Part shown: positions 40,428 through 49,269 of the stretch, piece after piece
Layout of the letters: the number at the start of each line of letters is the position of its first letter
How positions within the stretch are numbered: position 1 is the stretch's first letter
Origin: Hondaea fermentalgiana
Lineage: Eukaryota > Sar > Bigyra > Thraustochytrida > Thraustochytriidae
Direction: 5' to 3'
DNA: 64,000 bases
Assembly: GCA_014084085.1 (NCBI GenBank)
Contig: NPFB01000025.1
Location: forward strand, 23,093-87,092
Position numbers and translations under genes: made by a program
The notes under the pieces: generated by a model
What the model was told of the DNA's origin: nothing
The model's database searches: none
The model's input: only the letters and a program-made list of their open reading frames with translations

Positions 40428-40997
40428 TCATAGCATACGTAAGAGACCGCCTTGCAGAGATTCAATCCCTTCTCCTGTTTTGCACGATGTTCGAAAGTGC
40501 TTGACACCCCATAGCTCTGCCTGTCGATCGTGTGCTTCGTCTAATACAAAGGTAGTGCCTTCCATACCTACTGTATCGACTTTGTTACGTACAAGGATAA
40601 TGGGAGCGTTTGGAATTGCGCGCAAAGCTTCGTTGCGCCAAAACATGCATCGCTCCAAAGATTCGGGTCTCGAGGCGTCATATACCAGGATTACTGCATG
40701 GGCCCCGCGATAGTTTTGCTGCACGATCGGAACATAGCGCGGCGCCCCGCTGCACGTCCAGAGTTCCAGGACAACAACTTCGGAGCCGCCTAGGGCCAGA
40801 ACTTCATTGCACGAAACCTCGACGCCCAGCGTCTCGCAGTGAGCCTCCTCAAAAGGTTTGCTCAAGAGGCGTCGAACAACGCTTTTCTTGCCCGTCTTCC
40901 GATCGCCGAGCAAGACTACCTTGAGTTTGCGCATTGCCGACGGCTCTCCTCCTCCAGCATGGTTCGTCCTGACATTGCTTTCTGCGTGCGCCGTCAT
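40428..40997 (-). CDS. Divergent Rab-like small GTPase
   Basis: 189 residues from the first ATG. G1 loop GDRKTGKKS is intact; the YRGAHAVILVYD block is typical of Rab proteins; G4 is NKVD and G5 is SCK. The G3/switch II motif is LWTCSGAP instead of WDTAGQE, so the Mg2+-linked Asp and the catalytic Gln are both replaced. The C-terminus ends soon after the last helix, without prenylation cysteines. This suggests a GTPase that binds nucleotide but hydrolyses poorly and is not lipid-anchored, as in some atypical Rab-like proteins. Subfamily not assigned. It is convergent with the acidic-protein gene. Confidence 0.8.
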   Translation of the reverse strand: MTAHAESNVRTNHAGGGEPSAMRKLKVVLLGDRKTGKKSVVRRLLSKPFEEAHCETLGVEVSCNEVLALGGSEVVVLELWTCSGAPRYVPIVQQNYRGAHAVILVYDASRPESLERCMFWRNEALRAIPNAPIILVRNKVDTVGMEGTTFVLDEAHDRQAELWGVKHFRTSCKTGEGIESLQGGLLRML

Positions 40998-41608
40998 GGT
41001 CTTTGCACCAGGAACGTGCTCCAAAAGTGGTAGCCGCCACGCCAGCCCGTTCCGTGTTTACTGTCGGGCCTACAGTAGCCGCTTCTCTCCAGGCCCAAGG
41101 CAAGCATTTATTGTTAGTCGGGCAAAGTCCGCAAGAAGAAAAACTTGAAAAAGAAGAAGAAGAAGAAGAAGAAGAAATCGCTAGGACGACTCCAGTATCA
41201 CATCAAGAAGCCCCCATGCCATAATGATGATCCAGGACCCCCCATCTAACGGCTCGCACGGTGGAAAAAAATAAATAAAATCCCCCATGCTTTTCCTGCG
41301 AGTCTTGAGCCGAGCGAGAGACAGATCCCACTTGCAGAACCGTCACAGGATCTTGTGACATCGTGCTCTGCTGCACACAAAAGCAAAGACGACCTTCGCC
41401 CATCCTCAGGCCTCATGCTCACTGTCAGGCCTCACGCATCAAGGCAACGAACGAGAGCACATAGGCCTACGCATTCCACCTAGCCCGTAACCGCCACATT
41501 CAATTACGGTTTCGTAACGTATCCCAACGCCTCAAGCGGGGCTTGCCAATCTGCGGACGCCAGACTCCATACCCGCGCCGACGTGGACCGCAGCGCGCAA
41601 GCAAGACG
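40998..41608. other. Divergent intergenic region
   Basis: Shared upstream region of the Rab-like gene and WDR61. Contains an AAG trinucleotide run near 41150-41178. No gene supported. Confidence 0.4.
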
Positions 41609-42878
41609 ATGGTAAGTGGCGTCATGGCGCGCGCCCAGACACCTTGCACCGCCCGCGCCCGCCACTTTTGCGGCTTAAAGCCGCGCGAAAGCTCGCAGAA
41701 GGAATCGAAGCGACACGGCCGAGTGATGAACGGCGCGCGCCGACGACGGCGACAACGCAGAACGGCATACTTGAGGCAAGAGGAAGAAGGAGAGGGGAGG
41801 ATATGGGCGGAGCTTGGGACGGGCGAATTCTTTGGATGAAAACTAGGGCAAAGTTGTCCTCGATGCGATCTTTGGAAGCCCACGAATGTGGATCATCAAT
41901 CAACTGACGCGTGGCATGTGTATCTTGCTTGTCGCGAATGACTGCGAACAACAGAGCGCCAAACAGCACAAGGTAGAAGAGGCGCACAAGGATGCGATCT
42001 TCACCGTGGATTGGTTCAGGCACGCCTCTGAAAATCAACTCCTCACGGGGTCCGTGGACGAGACGGTAGCCTCGTGGGTAATGAAGGACCAAAAGGGCAA
42101 AGAAGAGGCCTCGCTCAACATGGTCTTTCCCGAACACAGTCTTGGTACCATTTCAGTCGTGGGCAACCCGATGCACCCGATTGCCATTTCCTCAGCCATG
42201 GACACGCGAATTCGTATCCTGGATTTGCAAAGCGGGGCCGTCAAGTCGACCGTCGACGTTGGACCCGTCGAGTGCTGGAAGATGGCTTGCGCGCCGAACG
42301 GGGCAAAGATGGCCTCTGGAACGCACACGGGAGCCATTAACATTTGGGACATCGAGACACACAAGCTGGAAAACACGCTCGAAACCCAGGCAGGCTTTGC
42401 CCTCACTACCGCCTACAGCGCAGACGGCAAGCTCATCGCAACAGGAACAAAGGACGGCGCAATTTTCATCTTTGACCTGGCGAGTGGCAAGCAAATTGCT
42501 TCTCTTACAAACCACACCTTGCCTGTCCGCTCTTTGGCGTTTTCTCCCGATGGTGCTGTCCTCTACTCCGCGAGTGACGACATGACCGTGGGCATTTATG
42601 ATGCTGTCAAGGGCTCACAAATCGGCAGTCTCCGAGGTCACCTCTCCTGGGTCATGGATGTGGCCGCTAGCCCGGATAAGCGCCTTGTCGCGACAGGATC
42701 GAGCGACAATACCGTCAAGCTTTGGGATGTTATTGATCGTTCTTGCGTGCAGACCTTTGAAAAGTCACACACAGGCCAGGTCCACGGCGTCTCGTTCAAT
42801 CACGATGGCTCAAGGCTCGCCTCGGTCGGTGGCGAGGGTACCATCCAAACGTACACCATTTCTACGCCAACAGCATAA
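41609..42878 (+). CDS. WDR61: WDR61/Ski8 WD40 protein (two exons)
   Basis: Seven-bladed WD40 protein. The mature reading, ATG (41609-41611) joined to 41955-42878, gives 308 residues, almost the length of animal WDR61. It begins MSAKQHKVEEAHKDAIFTVD, which matches the family N-terminus. Blades show the usual pattern (LLTGSVDETVASW, MASGTHTGAINIWD, LIATGTKDGAIFIFD, LYSASDDMTVGIYD, LVATGSSDNTVKLWD, LASVGGEGTIQTY). Ski8/WDR61 belongs to the cytoplasmic Ski complex (3'-5' mRNA decay with the exosome) and, in animals, to the PAF1 transcription complex. The frame is open for 23 more codons into the intron, which would give a spurious N-terminus. The 3' end overlaps a local duplication shared with the neighbouring methyltransferase gene. 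Confidence 0.9.
41612..41954 (+). other. Intron directly after the WDR61 start codon
   Basis: ATG is followed at once by GTAAGT. The intron ends at AACAG before AGCGCC, phase 0, 343 nt. Splicing restores the family-typical N-terminus and length. Confidence 0.8.
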
Positions 42879-43219
42879 TCGTTCGATCAATAACATCAGA
42901 AGCCGTAGACACGAATGACTGATTGGGGTTTCTTTTTTACAGTACATCTTTGCGATTATTGTGGTATGCTTATTCCGCACTGCGCGTTTCTTGTCATGAA
43001 TCATTTTGCTTGGCTTGGTGCTCTGACTTGGATACCAATTACGCCATTACTACGTCCACAGCATAATCGTTCGGCGATCAAAAACATCAAAAGCCAAATA
43101 ATTGATTGGAGGTTTACTCTTTTTACAGTGTTACATCTTTGCGATTATTGTACAGTTCCCGCACTACGCGTTGTTTGTCAAGACTCTTCTTCTTGGCATG
43201 TTCTGTCGACTTGGACGCC
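42860..43219. repeat. Tandem duplication of about 185 bp across the WDR61 / NSUN 3' ends
   Basis: Copy 1 is about 42860-43037 and copy 2 about 43047-43219. Shared blocks include ACAGCATAATCGTTCG, TTTTTTACAG/CTTTTTACAG followed by TACATCTTTGCGATTATTG, and GACTTGGA. Copy 1 covers the WDR61 stop codon; copy 2 covers the last ~32 codons of the methyltransferase. Confidence 0.85.
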
Positions 43220-44471
43220 GGCCACGGGTCGCTCGTGCGCTCAAACAAGGCAACAAAAAACCCACCCGTATTGTTCAAGTGAGGCAAGACGCGAATGCAT
43301 TTGCGAAGTTCCGCAGCGCGAGCTGAATCAGAGGGAGGAAAATGGGACTTGCGAAATCTGTGCACGCAGCGTTTCGGCCGCGAGCGGCGAATGGCATCAG
43401 CATGGCTTGAGAAAACCATGCCCGTATCGTCGATAACGTCCCATGACGAAAGACCCTCGAGAACCTGCAGCGAACCGAGAACGGAAGAGCAGTCGACGAG
43501 CTTGACCGGGGCCTGACGCAGCAAGGCGGCGACTACGGCTTCGTTCTCAAGAGGGTTAAGGGAACATGTGCTGTATGCCATGCGTCCGCCAACACGAAGT
43601 AAAGCGATCCCTCGAAGCGCAATCTGAAGCTGCGTAGAGTGCAATGAAAGTCCGTAGTGAGGCACCCAGTGTGCCCAAAGCCCAGGATTTTTACGCAGCG
43701 TCCCATCGCCACTGCAAGGCACGTCGCAAATGATGCGATCGAAGCCCTTTTCGTTTTTTTGTCCCTCAAAGCACGCAAGCGACGCCGGGATTGTCTGAGC
43801 TTTATGGTTCACAACTTGGATGTTCAGAGCAGGAGACTGGGCAAAAGGCCTGAGTCGGCCAATTAGGATCCGTGCCCGACGGGCGTCAAGCTCGTTTGCC
43901 ACGACACAGCCCGGAGCTGCGCCGTCGGTGGTTTTGGACACCTTTGCACCCCGTGCAAGCATCATGTCCGCGGCCTGAGACGTCTTGCTTCCGGGAGCGG
44001 CGCACATGTCAAGCACGCGATGGTGGCCTTCTAGTTGCAGCAGAGAGACGGGAAGCATGCTCACCACCTCTTGGCGCTCGATAAGCTTTGCCTTGCCGCG
44101 TGCGGCAAGCCATTGCCTCCACTCGTGCAGTGCACTTCCGGGTTTCGTCCTTTGTTTTATGTCCGCAACGTTGCCGACGTTGAGTTGCCATGCGTCGCAC
44201 CAGTCGAGATAGGTCAGATCCCCCTGGAAACCCTGGAGATCAGCATCGACCGCCTCGACGCCCGGTTGGGTGCGGTTCACACGAAAGGTAATGGGGAGGG
44301 GGCGTTTGAGAATTGCAAACAGCGCATCTGTCTCAACGACATCCCCGAGTTGATGCTCATAGTAGCATCGGAAAAAGTCTTCGGGCTCTCCGCCATCAAA
44401 GATTGCTGTAAAAGACACGAATTTGTCAGCCGTTCTTGTCCTTTCCGCGAATGTCAACTCTTCCCCACCAT
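43123..44471 (-). CDS. NSUN2/Trm4-type RNA m5C methyltransferase
   Basis: Class I SAM-dependent RNA cytosine-C5 methyltransferase of the NOL1/NOP2/Sun family, probably acting on tRNA. The SAM-binding motif is DMCAAPGSKTSQ, the two catalytic cysteines are in DVPCSGDGTLRKNP (motif IV) and YSTCSLNPLENEAVV (motif VI), and LPVSLLQLEGHH and GGRMAYSTCS are typical of the Trm4/NSUN2 branch. The uninterrupted frame has no ATG near its N-terminus. The model used joins 44471-44459 to 44405-43123 over a 53-nt intron, giving 431 residues starting MVGKTIFDGGEPEDFFRCYY. The enzyme part is certain; the first exon is tentative. The C-terminal tail lies in a locally duplicated segment. Confidence 0.88.
44406..44458 (-). 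other. Proposed 53-nt mini-intron of the NSUN gene
   Basis: Acceptor TTTTACAG preceded by a branch-like CTGAC 24 nt upstream. Donor GTTGAC is weak. Joining keeps frame (total 1296 nt) and supplies an ATG, which the frame otherwise lacks. Confidence 0.45.
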
Positions 44472-44918
44472 GCAGAAGGCAGGGAGGCAGGAAAGGAGGC
44501 AGGAAAGGAGGAATAGAAGGGGAAAGAATGTCGCAAGACCAGGCCCGTGGCTCCTGTTCGTGGGATCGAGCAGGAGCCTTTGGACTCAAGCCCTCGATCA
44601 AGAGGGCTTTATCAGGTCCCGCCGTAAATTATACTCTTGGCTACCGAGGAATCCCATCAACTATCCGGAGCAGTTGGGGGGCTAGTATGGTGCCGGTTTT
44701 TTTCCCTTTATTTTTGTTGTTTGTTCTTTCATAAACTTTCCCCATCCATTCATTCATTCATTCACCCATCCACCCATCCATTCAAGAAAGCAAGCAACCC
44801 ACGCGAAGCACAAGCAACCTAGCTAAAGCGTCTCCTTCGTCCCTAGCTTATCCACTCCTTCGTTCGCTCTTGCACACGTACCTCGACCCCTGCGGCGCCC
44901 CATCCGTCGCCATCGACC

Positions 44919-44958
<40 letters not shown>

Positions 44959-45265
44959 TGATGTCTTGTCCTATTTCAGGGTTTGCAGCTTGGGTTTGTT
45001 GAGCAAAATCTTTTGGGCTACTACTACGCACGCATGCAGGCGGGCAGGCGCACGGCAGCCACGCATTTGCGCGCCTACGACCTCGCTAGGGCGCATCTAC
45101 GCATCCATCGACACACCAGGGTGCGCGAAGTACACACCGGGTACGCGCGAACGGATCTGAACTCACGGAAAGAAGAAGTCTTGCTTGAAGGCGAGAAGTT
45201 CAACAAGTTGTTGGGGAGACGAGACAATCCAAGCCAAGCCAGGCCAAGCCATATGCGCGTATGAG
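44472..45265. other. Divergent intergenic region with microsatellites
   Basis: Upstream of the methyltransferase (-) and the long coiled-coil gene (+). Holds imperfect CATT/CATCC runs (44745-44785) and a GTC array. The plus frame is open to 45185, but the preferred start is 45266. No other gene supported. Confidence 0.4.
44921..44957. repeat. GTC trinucleotide microsatellite
   Basis: About twelve GTC copies in the 5' leader of the coiled-coil gene. Confidence 0.92.
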
Positions 45266-48200
45266 ATGCCGCGAGGCGGCGATGGTGACGACGAGCGGCA
45301 AGCGCTTCGCGCTGCAGAAAGCTCTTGGGAGGTCAGAGTACGGCGACTCAAACTCGCGAACCAGGAGCGTCCACCTCTTCTTGTCAAACAGCACGAGCAC
45401 TTGCGTGGAGAGACAGCATGTCCTGAAGATCGCACAGAAAAGCAAAGCCATGGGGGAAACACGCAAACCTCGGCGGCGCGTCCGGACAATTGTGCGCCGC
45501 GAAAAGAGGCGATCGAAACGAGCCAACAATCTGACGCCGCGGTTCAGCATGCAGAAGACAAGATCTCGTCCTCGGAGGGCAAGCCGCGCATAAAACTTGT
45601 TAGGGGCGGATTTCAGCTGGAAAAGGCTTTAGCTCATGCTCGCGACGTCTTGTGGACCGTGCACTCTTCGGAAGCGAACAGCAGCTCCTGCCGCGATGGC
45701 GGGACTGCAGATTTTGCATTATTAGACGGGCGCTGTTACGCGAAAAATGGAGATCTTGCAGCGCTGATCCGAACTGCGAAAATGTGCAGTGAGGAACAGG
45801 CACGCCTATATCCCGACAAGCAAGAACCGTCTCCTTCAAAAGTTTCAGAAGCCTCTTCTCAATCCTCATCGCAGGATTCTCTGCTGGGCCACGCCGGCCA
45901 GCAGATTCTGGAGCGCCTCCAAGTAAATATACAAGCGCTGCGAAACCTTCGCGACTTTCTTGATCCATCGATCGCGCGCGTCGTGAGCGAACTGCTGCGA
46001 TGCGTTGAGCACGTCGTCTTTTGGGACGAGGACAAGAGTTTTGCCGCAATGATTGCCGAACAAGAGCGCGAGAGCGCTGTGCTCGGAAAGGAACATAGCG
46101 TGTGGAATGAAAGACTCAGCGATATCGAAGACAAGGTCGCAACCATGAAAACGGTGCTTCTCAAAGCCACAGGGGAACGAAAAGCATGGCAAGCGAACCT
46201 TTTCGCTCTCAGCGAAGAGCGCAAAGACACGGAAAACGAAGAGGGAAATCTTCTCGAAGAGCTGCAGCAACGTCGTACCAAGACCCGCGCCATGATTCTC
46301 GAGCTCGACAACCTCGAGTATCGACTTGCTTCGTCCAGAGCTGACCTGGAAGTAGAAACAGAAGAGGAAAAGGCGCTTAATGAAAAGATCAACAGCATCT
46401 CGCAGGCTCATCAAAATCTTAAAAAGTATTACCAAGAGCTACATGGCACCGAAAGTGGGTACATCGAAACTCGGATCCCAGATGGTGTACACAACAGAGC
46501 TTTGCTGGAGCTCGAAGTTCTTCACGAGCGGCTTGAACGCTTTACCCATCTCGAGAAAACCTTCGCCCAAGGGATGGATTTGAAGAAGATTCGTCTGACC
46601 CAAGTCAAAGAGGACCTCGAGGCAGCTAAGCGTGTTCGCTTGGCATTCGATGCTAAGATTCCCGTCCGTGAACGGCCTGAAAATCGTGCGCTGACACCTC
46701 GACCAGACTGGCCCACCATCCTGCGTGATTTCCTGCCATGTTTGAACAAGAACCTTCGCAATCATCCCGCCTATGTGAACAAAGTTGGTGGAATCGCTGA
46801 CAAGGAAGCCCAGGCGGTGAAAAAAGCTGCGGATGCCTTTCGCCGTGGGCGTCGGCGACGCCCGATGCGCCTCAAACGCTCCAACAGTATTGATTCTGAG
46901 CCGTTCACATTCGCCGCATCGCGAAAGATGATTGAATTATTACAAAGCGCTCGAGATGCCCCAGGGAAAACAAACGCAAATCACGATGCGCCTGGTGGCA
47001 TGCTTGCTATGCTACAAAACCAAATCGAAAACGTACGAGCAAATCTGGTGAGTACGAAAACCGCGCTTCTTGAGGCGGAAAAGTGTATTCCATCCGCGTC
47101 AGAGTATTTTGGAGGCGACTCGGCGCATCTTGAAGGTCGAAACTCCGGCACAGCTGGAAAAACTGCTTCGATGCGAGTTCGGCACATGGCAAAACGGAGC
47201 TCCGTGTCCGTGGGAGACTCTTCCGCTCGCCCAAGTGCCAGGCGAAGAAGTAGCGTTGGCAGCGAGAGCGAGCAGACGCGAGCCGGCAACATGAACATGG
47301 CCGACGTCCTGGCCTCCCTGCGAGGCGAGCAAGTAGCACGTGCTTCAGAAGCTGATCAAGTTTCTGGGCCAGGACGACGGAAAACAAGCAAGTATAGTAG
47401 TATGAGCATTTCTGCGCGAAAATCGTCCCAGGGGGAAGCAAAGTATTCGGAGCTCGCGCAGCGCGCTCGCAAAGCAATCGCGCGTCGTCGAGACGAAGGC
47501 TCGACAGCGCAAGGTGCGAAGAGCGCCATTGCCGAATCCGTTCTCAAACTTATACAGGATGAGAAACGTCGGATGGGAAGCCCGGCCAAGGCCGAAAACA
47601 GCGAGAAACCTGCTGTCGCGCCTTTTCAACTCAAACAGCTTTTGGAAAAGCCTCTGACTGTCACACTCGTTTCCAATGTGCCGACGTTCGTGGTGTGTCT
47701 TGGTCAGGATCCCAAAGTTCCACGCTTCCTGCGCGCCACTGGAAAGGTACAATATCGACAGATCAAGCCTGAGGAGCTTTCGAGTCTCATTGACGATCTC
47801 TTTGACGAACGTAGCGGCAACCTGCAGCTCCAAGACAAGCCCCTCGAGGATCTGCTGTATAATGTGCTTCGCAGACGCTTTGGAGCTCAGAACACCAGCT
47901 CAGAGTGGGCCTACAACCTGGTGCGCGAGATCTATGACCTGCAGGAAAAATGGGTGATTGCGCGTATTTTTCTTCTCATCCTCGCCGGAGAGGTGGGCGA
48001 CTCGTTCTTGTCCCTAGAGAACGATATTTTGTTGGAGCTTCACACATTCTTCAAGCGGGTCGATCTCGAAACGCAAAAAGAAGTCTCCGGCTCTGCAAAG
48101 CCTGTGGACTTGGTCTATGTGGCGGACGTAATTGAGTCTCTGCACGACTTTGCGCCTCGCGCGCGCCCAAGTGAGCAGCGCCATTGGGAAGAGTGTCTCC

Positions 48201-49159
48201 GGCACGATTTACAAGGCCGCGACCAATGTACATACACGCGAACACTGTTTGCTGATCCACGCAGATCGACCTTCATTCAGGCTCTTATGCTCCACGTGGT
48301 CAATCACCTTTATCAGCATATGAAGGCTCTCGTCTCTGGCTTTGAAAGTCTTGAAAAGGTTGCCAGATTACCTCGAGCCAACGCTGACGGAGACAGCGAA
48401 GACTTGCCCGACGACGCGTCGAAACGTCGGCGATCGAGCGCAGCAAGGAAGAAACCAGCACCCATCGAACGTGTTGTGTCGTTGCAGACAATCAAGGCGG
48501 CAATTGTCAAGGTCGATTCAGGCCTCGATGACGATAATATTTCCAAGCTTGTAGCCAGGGCCCATGGCTGCAAGCCCACCAAAATTAATTGGGACCGTGA
48601 GGTCAATCCTACTCTTTTCGCAAAGCGTTTTCGTCAGGCAGTCATACCTTACCCTTCGCGTCCCATTTTCGACGCGGAGGCCCCCATAACAGTTACCGCA
48701 TCGACCGCACAAGAAGCAGCAAGCCTTGCAGTGACGAGGAGACGAACACACACGCTCATACGCAAGTCGACCTCGAAACGTGCCAGCTTTCTCGATATAC
48801 AGACGAGCCTCGCTTCGACTGCGAGCCTCGGAGCGAAGACGGAGCTCACGTCCCAGAGCAATACGCAGCCCAGGCGTCCTTCGCGTCTTAAAACGGCGCG
48901 AAGTGCAAGATTTGGCAAGTCAGACAGGGCTGGCAGGAGTGGTCGATCAAAGCTGGCGCTCCGCACGGCGGACTCATTCAGCTTTTCCCTTGTTGATTCG
49001 CTGCAGCTGGGAAGTGCCACCAAAAAACCAGAAGCAAACGTCATGGAAACCTTGACGGAGTCAATGTACCACGAAGACAATTTGCCCACGCTCACGGAGT
49101 CGATGGTATCTCGCCAAGGTGGTGACACGGAATCAGGCAGCGAATCAGATGGTATCTGA
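45266..49159 (+). CDS. Long coiled-coil protein, function unknown
   Basis: 1297 residues from ATG 45266 (an in-frame ATG at 45185 would add 27 residues). Residues about 250-510 are a long coiled coil (Glu/Lys/Leu-rich, for example LLEELQQRRTKTRAMILELD). About 600-770 are basic, Ser-rich and probably disordered. About 790-1010 form a folded helical domain (WVIARIFLLILAGEVGDSFL, LLELHTFFKRVDLE); about 1030-1150 contain SFIQALMLHVVNHLYQ-like helices (TFIQALMLHVVNHL); the C-terminus is Ser/Thr/Arg-rich. No known motif identified. Such an architecture is common in cytoskeletal or ciliary proteins, but nothing in the sequence proves that. Confidence 0.75.
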   Translation: MPRGGDGDDERQALRAAESSWEVRVRRLKLANQERPPLLVKQHEHLRGETACPEDRTEKQSHGGNTQTSAARPDNCAPRKEAIETSQQSDAAVQHAEDKISSSEGKPRIKLVRGGFQLEKALAHARDVLWTVHSSEANSSSCRDGGTADFALLDGRCYAKNGDLAALIRTAKMCSEEQARLYPDKQEPSPSKVSEASSQSSSQDSLLGHAGQQILERLQVNIQALRNLRDFLDPSIARVVSELLRCVEHVVFWDEDKSFAAMIAEQERESAVLGKEHSVWNERLSDIEDKVATMKTVLLKATGERKAWQANLFALSEERKDTENEEGNLLEELQQRRTKTRAMILELDNLEYRLASSRADLEVETEEEKALNEKINSISQAHQNLKKYYQELHGTESGYIETRIPDGVHNRALLELEVLHERLERFTHLEKTFAQGMDLKKIRLTQVKEDLEAAKRVRLAFDAKIPVRERPENRALTPRPDWPTILRDFLPCLNKNLRNHPAYVNKVGGIADKEAQAVKKAADAFRRGRRRRPMRLKRSNSIDSEPFTFAASRKMIELLQSARDAPGKTNANHDAPGGMLAMLQNQIENVRANLVSTKTALLEAEKCIPSASEYFGGDSAHLEGRNSGTAGKTASMRVRHMAKRSSVSVGDSSARPSARRRSSVGSESEQTRAGNMNMADVLASLRGEQVARASEADQVSGPGRRKTSKYSSMSISARKSSQGEAKYSELAQRARKAIARRRDEGSTAQGAKSAIAESVLKLIQDEKRRMGSPAKAENSEKPAVAPFQLKQLLEKPLTVTLVSNVPTFVVCLGQDPKVPRFLRATGKVQYRQIKPEELSSLIDDLFDERSGNLQLQDKPLEDLLYNVLRRRFGAQNTSSEWAYNLVREIYDLQEKWVIARIFLLILAGEVGDSFLSLENDILLELHTFFKRVDLETQKEVSGSAKPVDLVYVADVIESLHDFAPRARPSEQRHWEECLRHDLQGRDQCTYTRTLFADPRRSTFIQALMLHVVNHLYQHMKALVSGFESLEKVARLPRANADGDSEDLPDDASKRRRSSAARKKPAPIERVVSLQTIKAAIVKVDSGLDDDNISKLVARAHGCKPTKINWDREVNPTLFAKRFRQAVIPYPSRPIFDAEAPITVTASTAQEAASLAVTRRRTHTLIRKSTSKRASFLDIQTSLASTASLGAKTELTSQSNTQPRRPSRLKTARSARFGKSDRAGRSGRSKLALRTADSFSFSLVDSLQLGSATKKPEANVMETLTESMYHEDNLPTLTESMVSRQGGDTESGSESDGI

Positions 49160-49269
49160 TGGCTTGGGTGCATATTTATAGGTCAAGGAGACGAAAAGCG
49201 AAGAGTACTCATAAATGATCTCAAAACATTCTTGTTTGGCGTGCTGCTCTACCAGCCCTTCTTTCGCGT

